DNA from: Eucommia ulmoides
Lineage: Eukaryota; Streptophyta; Magnoliopsida; Garryales; Eucommiaceae
Reading direction: 5' to 3'
Length of the DNA: 64,000 bases
NCBI GenBank assembly: GCA_016647705.1
Contig: CM028328.1
Span: 2,166,501 to 2,230,500, forward strand
Positions 34,808-46,742 of this stretch are shown piece after piece (the stretch's first letter is position 1; the number at the start of each line of letters is the position of its first letter). The position numbers and the translations under genes were made by a program. Under the pieces are notes generated by a model. It made no database searches. It was not told the origin of the DNA and saw only the letters and a list, made by a program, of their open reading frames with translations.

Positions 34808-36834
34808 GACCCCCTTTGGTTAGTGTTCCCACTTTTTTTAATCCAACTGAGATGTTGGGTTGAGTTAGATTGAGAATTTTATTTCCTATTGAGAACAGAA
34901 TTACGTTTAGTAACGATAATTTTTTTTTTTTGTGCTGGAAACAGAATTGTGCTTGGTAACGATATTATCCTAAAATTATTTTCTCATAAATATTTTCTTT
35001 TTTCTTTTTTCTTCTTCTTTTCCTTTGTCTTTATCATCTTCACCGAAAACCATCATCCGTTGATCAAATTCCACAAAAATTTCATGAACAATCAACGAAA
35101 TCGAAATCGATTTCGTCAACGAGCAACGAAATCAAAATCGATTTTGTGAATGAACAACGATAGATGATGGTAGAACAACGAATAACGATTGTGAATGAAC
35201 AACGAACAACGATGGATGATAGCAGAACAACGAACAACGCTTGTGAATGAACAACGAACAAGCGATTACATGAACAACCAAATCGAAATTGAATTTCAGT
35301 AACGAAACCCTAAATCGAATTTCAGTAACCAAATCGATTTTGTGTTCGAAACCCTAAATCGATTTCAAAAACCATATCGAAATCAGTGATGAAATCAAAA
35401 GCGAAATCAATTTGGATTTTGAAATCAAAAATCAAAATGAAAATCGAAATCGACAATCGAAATCGAAAAACCATTTCGTTTCGAATTCGATATCGATTTT
35501 GCTTTTCGATTTCGAAATCAAAAAGCGAAATCGATTTCGAAATCGAAAATGGAAATCGATTTCAATTTCGTGATGACGGCAAGACGAAGATGGTGAAGAC
35601 GACGACAAGAAGAGATCGATGTCGACCATCAGATTGTGTGCTCAAGAACATATCGACGTCAGTGAGATTCGACCATCAAAACGACAACGACAAACATCGG
35701 TGAGCTTCGACGTCGAACACATTGAACACAACGACGAACAGATCGAAAAAGAACTTTGGCGACGACGATGGCCAACTTGGAGAAGAGAGAAGACGTCAAC
35801 GATGCATGGTCGGCGATGGAGTTCAGATGAAGCAGGCAGAAGACGGTCGAACAGCTCCTCATTAACAATTAGGAAAATACGAAGCGTGCCCATCAGTTAG
35901 GTTGAGTTTTTTGGGCAAAAAAAAAAAAAAAAAGTTTTTTTTGTTTCTCATTTTTTTAGCATTTTGAGAATCAATTCCCATTTTTTGAGTTGGGTTGGAA
36001 ACACTAACCAAACGAGGCCTTAGTGTTTTCAACCCAACTCAACCCATTCCAAAAATTTTGGGATTGATTTTTAGGAAAGCGTTTGGTAATACAAAATTCA
36101 ACCCAACCTAACCCAAAAAATGAGAATTGATTCTCAAAATCCTAAAGAAATAAGAAACAATTTTTTTTTTTTTTTTGTGCCCAAAAAACTCAACCCAAAA
36201 GAGAGGGTTGACACGCTCGATATTTTCCTTATTGTTAATGAGACTTGTTCGACTTCTGTTAGCTACGAGAGTTTTTTTTGTTTTTTCATTTTTCCCTATG
36301 TGTCTTCGTCTTTGTCATTATCCAGGCCATGTCTTCGTCCTCACCTCCTCCTCTCTGCTCCGTCGTCTTCCTTCTTCGTCGTCTCGCTTCTTTGTCGTCT
36401 TCATCTACTCATTGTCTGTGTGTCGTCGTCGTCTCTCTATCTGTCGTCTTCTTTGCCATCATCGACGAAGTTAACAAATTTTCATTTCGATTTTCGATTT
36501 CAATTTTCATTTAGGGTTCATCTGCTCGATTTCGGGTTCGAAAAAGCCACTACTCTATGCGATAATTTCTGTTCGAATTTGTTTGTGTTTGGTTGCTCCA
36601 ATCTGTTCGATGATTTATGCGATGATTTCAGCTCCAATCTATTCGAAGGAAAAGGTGAAGATGATGAAAGAATGAAATCGGTAAAGATGAAGACGAAGGA
36701 AGAGAAAAAAAAAAAAAAAAAAAAAATGACGTTACTAAACGCAATTCTATTTTCAGTAAAAAACAAAATTCTCAACTCAACCCAACTTATCCCAGTTGGG
36801 TTGAGAAAAGTGTGAACACTAACCAAACGTCACC
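34808..36834. mobile_element. Composite of two nested Tourist/PIF-Harbinger-like elements
   Basis: The outer boundaries are flanked by TTA at 34805-34807 and 36835-36837. The homologous unoccupied site at about 61047-61062 reads gtattttagaaaatt, which proves the insertion and the 3-bp target duplication. The terminal repeats are GACCCCCTTTGGTTAGTGTT at the left and, in reverse, GGTGACGTTTGGTTAGTGTT at the right. A complete inner right terminus (cactaaccaaacgaggcc) ends at 36019, followed by TTA and the interior of a second element. Interiors contain simple aatcga-type repeats (35079-35570) and tcgtcgtct-rich sequence (36340-36450). No transposase. The small ORFs inside are not genes. Confidence 0.85.
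35079..35570. repeat. Low-complexity aatcga/tcgat-rich tract
   Basis: Cryptically simple sequence built from aaatcgaaatcgatttcg-like words and aacgaacaacgatt-like words lies inside the Tourist-like composite. It produces open frames of biased composition on both strands (35386-35703 and 35432-35629) that should be ignored. Confidence 0.8.
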
Positions 36835-38500
36835 TTAGAAAATTAAAATCAATTAATTTGTGATATTTTCAAAAATTTTATTCTAAGCTTCCGAACATTC
36901 TCCTAGGGACGCTAACCGAGCGATCTTGTTTTGATATCAAAACTATCAAATGATCCCAACACCTTTTTCATGAACAGTAAAAACCTTTTCATAGATCGAG
37001 ACAAATTTGTTGTTCTGAATGGCCATTACATTCCATGGACTCAATTTATTTATTTTTTTGACGAAACATTATTTAAAAAGAAAAGAAAAACTCATATATT
37101 AAAATTGAAATTCCAAAATTATCATTAAAAAAAACTAATTAATTTTTATTTTCAAAGTCATTTAGCAAAAAAAAAAAAAAAAAACAAAAAAAAACTCAAT
37201 ACTCTTCCAAAATAAATTCACGAAAGTTTGTGGGTCTAGTTCGAAGAACAGTCGAACCAACCATCTCTCTTCCTCTCTCTATATATCAGCTCCACCAACA
37301 CCAACGTGCACCACCCTACGCCATCACCACTATCCCCGTGCAACACCATCATCATCACCATATCCACCGCGTGCCATCAACCATATCTCCCCCTCCCTCT
37401 ATTTTGTCTCAACAGACGGCCACCACCCTACCCCACCTCCACGGAGCGCCATAATCACCATCCTATCTACTGCCTCGATCCAGATCTAGCTAGCACAACC
37501 TAAGAACCACTGCGACACCAGCATGCAACCAACGGACATTGCGGAACCACCCTAACCTCTTGCGATTCGGTATGCACTCTTTCTCTTTCGATCCGATCTC
37601 TCACATGAGGTTATTCAGCTTCAATTTGGTCACGATTTGGCTAGATCTGGTCAGGACAGATCTCTTTTTCTTTCTCTCAAGATATGGACCAGATTTATAT
37701 ATATATTATGATATGGCGAGGTGTGTTTAGGCTCGCTTACGCACACTTCAATTAATCAACTTTTCTAACGATTTTAAAGGTACAATCTCTCACATCGGTC
37801 TGACGCATTAAGAATTTCACTCTTGGAATGCTCATCAGGAGGATCAAACCCTGGTTGACAAAGAAATATGATAATCTCCCTTCACCAACCGGACTAACCC
37901 TCTTGGGTATATCCAATGTTTGTTATGAGGATCAATGGTGGTTGTGGTAGCAGTAAATTTTGTGGAGGTGATGAATCTTATTGTTATGGTGAATAATTGT
38001 TGTAGCTACAGTGGCGGTATCCGGTAGTCATATGTGGTGGTGATTTTGATCAAATGGTGGATGTATTTAGTAGTGGTGACAGTAACAGCGAGCGATTATT
38101 GTTGTTGTGGTAACAATAATGAATGTTTGTCGTATTAGTGTTTGTTGGGAAAAATATTAATTGGACATTTTTTTTTCATGAAATATTATTAATTTTTTGA
38201 ATTGGGACTTTCGTTAAAAAAAAAAAAAAAAAAAAGGGATAAATTTATTTAACATATGGGCTTTGAGGCCCATACCGAATTACCCAAAAAAATAAAAACA
38301 ATGAAGTGCAAAAAAAATAAAAAATGAAAAAAATATATATTTGTTGAGAAGATTGTCTTATTTAAAGTGATCAAAAAGAAGGAAAAAAATAAAATAAAAA
38401 AATAAAAATAAAATAAGAATATTTATAATCTCTATTTCTAAAAATCAAACCTAGTTATCTTGTTAGAGCATGCCTTAACCTTTTGTGGGGTGGTTGTAAT
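36835..38500. repeat. Segmental/dispersed repeat, copy A
   Basis: Blocks shared with copies B (39414-42300) and C (60855-62275): cttccgaacattctc, then gaaccaccacgcc and caaccaacggacatcgcgga, then the donor-like attcggtatgtactctttc, gcttcaatttggtcacga, the SINE-like unit, ggtggtgat-type tracts, and the tail ggataaatttatttaat with ccgaattaccca. Copy A has an extra part of about 510 bp (36930-37440) absent from copy C. No protein-coding function is established. Confidence 0.75.
37722..37915 (-). repeat. tRNA-derived SINE-like unit, copy 2
   Basis: On the minus strand an A-box-like TTAGTCCGGTTGG (near 37890-37905) is followed by a B-box-like GGTTTGATCCTCC (near 37840-37855), the spacing of an internal RNA polymerase III promoter. 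The far end (gctcgcttacgcacacttc) resembles AU-type angiosperm SINEs. Confidence 0.55.
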
Positions 38501-39010
38501 TGAGCACATTCTAGATTGGGCCAAATGATAAAGAGTTCATACAATTACAAATTATAACAAAAATTAAAAAAGTTCATACTATTTATCTTTTCTGTCTCGG
38601 GTCCTTTTGCACTGAAACAGATATCTCTCATGTAGTTTTACAAACCCAATTACCTCCCTTGACTGATATTTTGGTGTTAAAAGACAAAATGTCCTTATAT
38701 TATTTTTTAAAAATTATATTTTTTATTTTTATAAAAATTCATTAACATCCCTTTTATTTTTTAAAATTATATTTTTATCCTTAAATTTTTAAATAATTAT
38801 AGGGTTAGTTACAATTTTAGTCCTCGTGTTTGCATGCATTTTTTAAGTGACTCTTCTCTCAAAAAAGGAGAGTGAAATTTGAGGGAATTTGTGCATATGG
38901 TCAAATAAAAACTATAGAATCAAATTAAAATAATAGTCAAAATTTAGGGGTGCAAGTGTAAATACCCCATTCTTTCCTTAATAAATCTAATCCCTTCGCA
39001 GGACTGTAAA

Positions 39011-39413
39011 CGCTACGCTTCCCCCTTTGATTCCGAACATCGTACGGATCGACGAGGATGAATAAGGGAAGAACCGAATCGGAATGCCCGGAGCTCCTCT
39101 TCCGACCGAACGGCTCCAATTTTTGATTCGTTTTTTAATTCCGATTCCAAATTCCCAATTCCATAAAAAACAAACCCTACCATAGGTAGCGTTTGGCAGC
39201 ATGCCCGAGGCTCTAATTCCATGAAACCAGCTGCTGCAATGGAGTTTTGATTCTGATTCCGGTTTCATGTATCCAAGTACTACCTCAGTTGAGTTTGGGA
39301 TTCTAAATTGGAGCCGTTCGGTCGGAAGAGGAGTTCCGGTCATTCCGATTCGATTCTGCCCTAATTCATCCACATCGATCCGTCCGATGTTCGGAATCAA
39401 AGGGGAAGCGTAG
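39011..39413. mobile_element. Foldback MITE with arms of about 110 bp
   Basis: The left arm (39011-39121: ctacgcttccccctttgatt, ccgaacat.gtacggatcga, gaccgaacggctccaattt) is mirrored by the right arm (39303-39413: aaattggagccgttcggtc, gatccgtccgatgttcgga, aaggggaagcgtag). A separate small MITE-like core (tagcgtttggcagcatgccc) lies in the loop. It sits exactly at the start of copy B of the dispersed repeat. Confidence 0.85.
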
Positions 39414-40091
39414 TACCATCATCACCATCCTATCTACCGCGTCGAACCAGATCTAGCCAGTACAGTCGAAGAACCACCACGCCACCACCATACAACCAAC
39501 GGGCATCGCGGAACCACCCCAACCTCTTGCGATTCGGTATGTACTCTTTCTCTTCCGATCCGATCTCTCGCATGAGGTTCTTCAGCTTCAATTTGGTCAC
39601 GATCTGGCTAGATCTGGTTTCAGATCATTGTCAATTTCTTTTCATGTTTTTTTGTTATTTAAATTTTTAGATTTGTCTTGGCCTATAAAATCACCATATT
39701 TTTTAGTGTTTCTAGTTGTATAATTCTGAATTTTTTTTTATTTACTATGGTGGTGATAGTGAATGATTGTTGTGGTGACGGGTTGATAATAGATATTTGT
39801 TGTGGCAATGAAAGCTAATGTCTCTTATGGTGGTGGTGATGATTGTCAATGTTTGTTGTGGTAGTGACAATGATTGTCGATGTCCGTTGCGGTGGTGATG
39901 TTCAATTTGGTCACGATTTGGCTAGATCTGGTCAGGCTAGATCTCTCTTTCTTTATCTCAAGATATGGACTAGATCTGGTTTCCAGATAATTGTAAATTT
40001 CTTTTCAAATTTTTTTGTTATTTAAATTTTTAGATTTGTCTTGGCCTATAAAATCAACATATTTTTTAGTACTTCTAGTTGTATGATTTTG

Positions 40092-40122
<31 letters not shown>

Positions 40123-41389
40123 ATGGTGGTGATGTGAATGTTTGTTGTGATGACGGGGTTGATAATGGATATTTGTTGTGGCGGTGAAAGAGAATGTTTC
40201 GTATGGTGGTGGCGATGATTGTCAATGTCTGTTGTGGTGGTAATATTCAATTTGGTCACGATTTAGCTTCGTATGGTGGTGGTGATGATTGTCGATGTCT
40301 GATATGGTAGTGTTAATGATTGTCAATGTCTGTTGTGGTGGTGATATTCAATTTGGTCATGATTTGGCTAGATCTAGTTAGGCCAGATCTCTCTTTCTTT
40401 GTCTGTTGTGGTAGTGGCAATAATTGACAATGTCTGTTGTGGTGGTGATATTTAATTTGGTCACGATTTGGCTAGATTTGGTTGGGCCAGATCTCTCTTT
40501 CTTTCTCTTAACATGTGGACTAGTTTTGGTTTCCAGATCATTGTCAATTTCTTTCAATGTTATTTTGTTATTTAAATTTTTAGATCTGTCTTGGCCTATA
40601 AAATTAACATATTTTTTAGTGTTTCTAGTTGTATGATTCTGATTTTTATTTTTATTTTATTTACTATGGTGGTGATATGAATGTTTGTTGTAGTGACGGG
40701 GTTGATAATGGTTATTTGTTGTGGTGGTGAAAGCAAATGTTTCGTATGGTGGTGTCGATGATTGTCAATGTCTGTTGTGGTAGTGACAATGATTGTCAAT
40801 GTCTGTTGTGGTGGTAATATTCAATTTGGTCACGTTTTAGCTTCGTATGGTGGTGGTGATGATTGTCAATTTCTGTTGTGGTAGTGATATTCGATTTGGT
40901 CATGATTTGGCTAGATCCCAGATCTCTCTTTGTTTGTTTGTTGTGGTAGTGGCAATAATTGTCGATGTCTGTTGTGGTGGTGGTATTCAATTTGGTCACG
41001 ATTTGGCTAGATCTGTTCAGGCCAGATCTCTCTTTCTTTCTCTTAAGATATGGACTAGATCTGGTTTCCAGATCATTGTCAATTTCTTTCAATGTTTTTT
41101 GTTATTTAAATTTTTAGATCTGTCTTGGCCTATAAAATTAACATATTTTTTAGTGTTTCTAGTTGTATGATTCTGATTTTTATTTTATTTTTTATTTACT
41201 ATGGTTGTGATAGTAAATGATTGTTGTGGTGACGGGGTGGTAATGGGTATTTGTTGTGGCCGCGAAACCGAATGTTTCATTTGGTAGTAGCGATGATTGT
41301 TAATATTTCTTGTGGCAGTAGTAATGATTGTTAATGTCTGTTGTAGTGGTAGTAGTGATATTCAATATATATTTATTTTTTTATTTTAC

Positions 41390-41525
41390 GATGAGGTGTT
41401 TCTATACCAGCTTACGCGCACTTCGACTATCAACATCACGACGATCTTAAGGGTGCACTTCCCTCGCATAGGTGGGCATCTCTTCTTACCAAACGGACTA
41501 ATCTTGTTGGGTATATTCAATGTTT
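41390..41525 (-). repeat. tRNA-derived SINE-like unit, partial
   Basis: This corresponds to copies 37722-37915 and 61727-61925 (cagcttacgcgcacttcgac, cgatcttaagggtgcac, ccaaacggactaat...ttgggtata) but lacks the middle with the B box. Confidence 0.5.
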
Positions 41526-41587
41526 GTTGAGGTGATCGATGGTGGTTGCGCTAGTAGCAAGTTTTGTGGTGGTGGTGACTATTTTTT

Positions 41588-41972
41588 TTGCCGGTGAACA
41601 GGTTTTTTTCAATAGGCATATGATTATATATTAATGAGGAAAATTGTCTCCCTTACTACACGATAACAAGATAGCACAGCATGTAATCTGCGAGACTGGC
41701 AAAAAACAACACAAAAAGATCCAATGAAGCTGCCAACCCCTAACACGGGCCTAATAGGTATCTCAGGTTTCGACCTCACAAAAGCCAAAATAAACACCCA
41801 AATATTTATACACGGTTACACTTACAAATAATAAAAAAAAAACTAATATCTTCAGTTCTCGATTAGCATGACAAAAAAGAAGGGTAAATTGTTAATACTT
41901 CACCAATCGACAAGCTCTGGAGGCAAATTGTTCTGAGAAATCAAACATGCACGCGGATTCTCAGGTGTTCAG
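41588..41972. mobile_element. 385-bp insertion in copy B, origin unclear
   Basis: Absent from copy C, where ggtgaacag joins ttgttggcggtgaca directly. The insert starts with a T-run (gtttttttcaataggc), suggesting a reverse-oriented retroposed 3' end. The flanks gtgaacag and gtgttcag could be a decayed duplication. Identity unknown. Confidence 0.4.
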
Positions 41973-42300
41973 TGGTGATGGCAATAACAATGAATGATTA
42001 TTGTGGTTGTGGCGGCGATAATGAATGTTTGTTGTAGTGATTAGTGTTTATTGTGGAAAAAATTAATGGAGTGACATTTTTTTTCATAAAATATTATAAA
42101 TTTTTTGAACTGAGGTATTTTTTTTATTTTTAAAAAAAAAAAAAGGAGAATAAATTTATTTAATGTAGGGCTTTTGAGGTCCATACCGAATTACCCAAAA
42201 ATACATCAAAACAATGAAGTGTGAAAAAAATTGAAACAAAAAATATTTGTTGAGATCATTGTCTTATTTAAAGTGGTCAAAAAGGAAAAACAAATTACAA

Positions 42301-43269
42301 GAAAAAGATAACAATTTTTTTTTTCTTAAATATGAAATATCATTACACATATTACAAATGATAACAAGTATTAAATCAATGTAAAAGGAAATCAACTTTT
42401 TTAGACGGAAATTAACTGCGTGTCAAACATGAAATCATCCACGTAAGTGAATTTTGTCATAAAAATAACGGAAAGACTAATTTGACACGATTTGAATACT
42501 TTAAAGTTTAATGTGTCCGAATTAAAAGACAGGGCTAAGTGGGATTTCTATGAAATTTCATGGTGCAAAGTGAAAAAAGCTATATAGAGATAAACAATTA
42601 AACACCCGATGTAATAAGGGTAAAAAAAATAATTTAGAAGAGAGAGGGGGTATTAGTGATTTTTTATTAAAAAAATAAAAAATATATATATTATTTTTTA
42701 AATAAGAAAAAGGTATTTATGTTTTTTTATAAGAAAAAATAGGTCAAAAGGGTTGACCGGTATTTGTAAAATGACAGAAAAAATATTTGGTTAATATTCA
42801 AAAGAAAGAGGAAGTAAGTGGTATAAACCCTTTTAGCGACAATAATGCGAGTATAGATTAATTTTGGGTCTTATTTAAAAGAGAGAGAGAATAAAGTGAC
42901 TAAAATTCACATAAAAATTACAAATGCAACCAAACAATTTGCAGACAAAGGGGGGTGAAATAAATACAAATCATTTTTTTTTATTTTTTTATTTTTTTTT
43001 TAATACACACAAATGTCCCCACACCCACAAAGGGTGTGAGACTAATCTCGTTTGGAATTCCGTGTCTTTTCCTTTCAACAAGTATTTTTCTGCAGGTTCG
43101 AATTTCTGATCTTACAGAGCTCTTTCAATTTATTTAATTCAATTGTATCTTGCCGTTTGAGACACTGTGTTGGTAATATAGACCAATGAATGGGGTACAA
43201 TTGCATATAATGAAAATTTAAAACCAAAAAAAAAAAAAAACATGCAAAAAATAAATAAAAATCTTATAC
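42301..43269. other. AT-rich intergenic, decayed MITE arms
   Basis: Contains the dispersed repeat at 42410-42590 and an arm related to the foldback at 62286-63130 (ggtatttatg..., gaccggtatttgtaaaatga, gaggaagtaagtggtataaa at 42700-42830). The last 250 bp before 43270 are the 3' flank of the FLA gene. No other gene is seen. Confidence 0.5.
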
Positions 43270-43626
43270 TCAAGAGAGTAATCCCTTGCAAAACACCACC
43301 AACCCACCAACTAAGCCCAACCCCACGGTCGTCATCACCGAACCATTCTGCGCAGCCGGCCCATCCGCCGTCGTCCTGGCTACGGTCTCAGTCATCATCC
43401 CCGAACCATTCGGCGGAGCCAACCCATCCGCCATCGTCTTGGCTCCAGCCTCAGTCGTCGTCCCTGAACCATTCGACAGAGCCGGCCCATCGGCCGTCGT
43501 CCTAGCTTCGGTCTCAGTCGTCGTCCCCGAACCATTTGGCGGAGCCAGCCCATCCACCTTTCTCCTGGCTCCTGTCTCAGTCGAGTTCTCGCCACTAGTG
43601 CGGCTCACTGCCGGAAGCTTAGTCTT

Positions 43627-44367
43627 TGATATGGGTAAAATTGGACCCCTCCACGTGTCCGTAGGTAAGGCCACATCTGCCGTTGACCGACCTACGTACC
43701 AGCCCGGTGAATAGGCAGCCCGCGTGAGCCCGGTGTGCCCAAACCGGCCTCCTCGGCTGTGGCTTACCCGATCAACGCCCATCAGCCCGCTGAAGGTTAG
43801 AGTGCCCAGACCGATCTCCGTGGGTGGGCTGGCCTTATGTAACACCTCGAGAGGCCGGTCACCGACCTCATCCTCAACAGTGATGGGCCCAAGGCCCATG
43901 GCTCTAATCCTCAGTGTCATCTACGTGCTTGATTGCTTATCGGTAATCCGAGCTTAAGGTCTTAATCTTACTTATGATAATCACTCTTTTGCCTATAAAT
44001 AGGAGGCTTCCTCCACACTTTACTACGACAAGAAAAACATTCTAGAGAGAGAAATTTTACCTCTGATCGGTCAGACAGGTCGAGGTAACAGTAACTCTCC
44101 GACCTATCTTTACCCCCGGATCCTTACTCTCACGCCGGAGGGGACACGCTGGGAAAAACCCGACCGTCTTTTGTGCAGGTGACAATTAGGAGCTTAGCCC
44201 GAACAATGGCGGGAGCAAGGAAAGGAACCAAGACCCGGGTCTGGACTTAAGCCCGTTCGACCCTCAGACCCGGCTGTAACGCGGAAGCAATCGAGTTTAG
44301 TAACCCTCACCCCTGATCCGAGAGTGCTTGGACCATACTGTTGGCCGACCAGTTCCTGACACTAACA
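43627..44367 (+). repeat. 5' LTR of the FLA-disrupting element
   Basis: This is a 741-bp repeat with a TATA box (CTATAAATAGG at about 43993-44003) followed by a leader region. It matches 57010-57750 throughout. Confidence 0.95.
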
Positions 44368-44384
44368 GTTTGGCGCCGTTTGTA
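44368..44384 (+). other. Primer binding site
   Basis: GTTTGGCGCCGTTTGTA follows the LTR end directly, and a homologous site is found in the inner element at 18258-18276. The primer tRNA was not determined. Confidence 0.65.
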
Positions 44385-44441
44385 AAAATCGCTACAAAAA
44401 GCCCCATATGAATCATCAACTACCCGTTTGGCTAGGGTTTG

Positions 44442-46300
44442 ATGAACACAAGGTCTGGTCACTCTCACAGATCAGATAATATAATCCATCCAGTGAATAG
44501 ACAGCCCGGAGAGGATATGCCGCGAGCTCCAAGGCTGAAAACTTGAGCCACTGCCCGCCGGGCAATAAACAAAAAAGGCGCAGACGTCGAAAGGCGGAAC
44601 GTCGATATCGATGAGCTCTGCCCAAGTCGGATGTCCAGGGAAGTTGATGCCGTCAGGCTCGACAACGTGGAATGCCAACTCGGCAAGTTCCAAGAATACT
44701 TCGACATCCTTCTTTCCTGCATACCTCCACCCCCTATCGAAAGGGGACCGAACCTCCACATTGCTGAGAAGAAGGACTGCCTACAGGAGTCCGATGATCG
44801 AGCGTTGGGCTCTCATGGGCAGATGGCATAGGCTTGGCCACAGGCCATTAACCAAGCACCGAGGGATAAGGACCTCGACCCCTCAGTTGCCTCAGCAAAC
44901 ATTTCCATGACGACTCGCGGTCGACGATCCCAGGACCGGCCTTGATCACTACCAGCTCGTGAGTATAGCCGACGGGAGCGCTCTGAGCACCGATCTACCT
45001 AAGTCAGGGAGGTAGACTTCCACTCTCCCCCGCCAACTCGTAGGAGGGAGCCCAAGCCCGCCGCCAGTCAGATTGCCGCCCCGGAGAGGGTGACAACCAC
45101 AATGGAGCGACACCTGGCAGAGATAGAAGCCTCCCTTAGTCTCATGCGCAATACCGAGGGATCTCCCTGGCTTCATGTCGGGGTCAGGTCTCCTTTCTCT
45201 GTGAAAATCACCGAAGAGGCAGTCCTGTACCAATTTTCCAACCCGCAAACCACCTAGTATGATGGGACGACCGACCCTCTAGATCACCTCTCTGCGTACG
45301 TTTCCCACATGGATGTGCACGCTGCCACAAATTCCATTAGGTGTAAATTTTTTCCACTAGGATTGACTGGTCTAGCCAGGTTGTGGTTTAACGATTTGCT
45401 GACAGCCTCAATCGCCACATTCCTCCAGCTCGAACGGCAGTTCATAGAGAGATTCAGTCGATCACGTCGCAGGACGAAAACGACATCTCACCTTCTCAGC
45501 GTCAGGCAGGAAGAAAGCGAGAATCTCGCTGATTACGTGCACCAATTTTGGATGGAGTCCCTCACATATAAAGGAGTTTCTGATGAGGTGGCGTTCAATG
45601 CTTTCATTAGCGGGCTAAGGCACTGAAGGCTTTTGTATGATCTGAATTTTAGGCCAGGCTTTAGCCTCCGCGAAGCACTGGACCTCAACGCTAATTTCTA
45701 TAAGGCCGACCTCCTCGATAAAATCACAAAAGAGAAGAAAGGCCTTCTCAGGAAGAAATCCCGGGCCAACGAAGGAAGGAGCCGGTCCCAAGCATCTAGG
45801 AGACTCTAGGCAGATGGGAGGTTTGGACCGCTACCCAGAGATCGGAGGCCACCGCCGGGTGTCCGTCAGGTCGTCTATACCCCCCTAACCGCCTCTGTCA
45901 CCACCATCTTCGTCGAGAACTCTGAAAAAGACTTGTTCTTGCCCGCGCCTCCCCTTAGGGGGAAGCCCCTCGGGAAGTCGATTGATAAATACTGCGATTT
46001 CCATAGGAGTAACGGTCACTCCACCGACGAATGCTTCTAGTTAAAGGAGGAGATTGAAGCCCTCATCCGTAGGGGCTACCTCGGGAATTACGTTCGCCAA
46101 CCCAACGAGGAGATGGTCGGCTCAAATGATCATCGCGATGGACGCCGAGGACATTATCGAAAGCGGAATGATAACCGAAATCGACCCCGTGGTGACCGAG
46201 CTGACAACGATTCCGAACTGAGGGTCGACGGGAAAATAAACATCATCCATGGTGGCCTGGGTTTCGCGGGGAAAACATCTTCTTCTCGAAAGCGGTAGGA
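44442..46300 (+). pseudogene. gag: gag of the FLA-disrupting element
   Basis: The region opens MNTRSGHSHRSDN and continues in changing frames. VECQLGKFQEYFDILLS (about 44658) precedes the capsid domain at 45200-45750 (MDVHAATNSIRCKFFPLGLT, ARLWFNDLL, FIERFSRSRRRTKTTSHLLS, ESLTYKGVSDEVAFNAFISG). This is a retrotransposon gag domain. The C-terminal knuckle-like KYCDFHRSNGHSTDEC lies near 45988-46035. Stops such as TGA at about 45624 (Trp codon) and TAG at about 46038 (Gln codon) break it. Confidence 0.85.
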
Positions 46301-46319
46301 ATGCAAAAGTAAGAGGAAA

Positions 46320-46742
46320 GCAGAGCAAGGCGTCTATGAGGTTAGCACAATAGAAGCGGCCTCCCACAATGTGATTTCATTTAGCGAGGCCGATCTAGTG
46401 GGGGTGCATGTTCCGCACGACAACGCCCTGGTCATCGCAGCCTTAATCAACCATTTCAAGATGGCGAGGATACTCGTTGACAGTGGAAGCTCGGCGGATA
46501 TCTTATTCAAAGGTGCCTTCGACAAAATGGGCATCGAAGCAAGCTCCGTGCAGCCAGTCAGGTCCCCACTCGTCGTGTTTGGTGGCGACGTAGTCAGTTC
46601 GGTCGGCTGGATGTCTCTGCCTGTCACCGTTGGTTCGAGCCCTGATGTTGCCACCATCTGGTCCAAGTTTCTTATCGTGGATAGGGCATCGTCGTACAAC
46701 GCAATTATGGGACGACCTACTGTGGCCACCATTAAAGCCGTA
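46320..46742 (+). pseudogene. PR: Aspartic protease of the FLA-disrupting element
   Basis: The frame at 46371-46742 gives ARILVDSGSSADILFKGAF with the retropepsin DSG active site, then VSSVGWMSLPVTVG and IVDRASSYNAIMGRPTVATI. The frame is ended by the solo LTR at 46743 and resumes at 49671 (CFPYHQKMKFPTDSGVG), the expected pol continuation. Confidence 0.88.

Larger units (their letters stand above)
39414..42300. repeat. Segmental/dispersed repeat, copy B, internally amplified
   Basis: Colinear with copies A and C, but the region from gcttcaatttggtcacga to the ggtggtgat tract is repeated in tandem at 39590-41200. The marker ttggcctataaaat occurs near 39675, 40042, 40588 and 41127. A non-homologous insertion (about 41588-41972) interrupts it. 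No gene is supported. Confidence 0.75.

Noticed and set aside
35386..36815. ORFs with repetitive basic or Ser/Leu-rich composition
   Set aside because: They come from aatcga-type and tcgtcgtct-type simple sequence inside the Tourist-like elements.
43286..43714. Plus-strand ORF with repeated SAVVLASVSVVVPEPFGGA-like peptides
   Set aside because: It is the antisense of the FLA 21-residue repeats and runs into the LTR. The minus-strand frame continues the FLA gene in phase and ends in a GPI-type tail.
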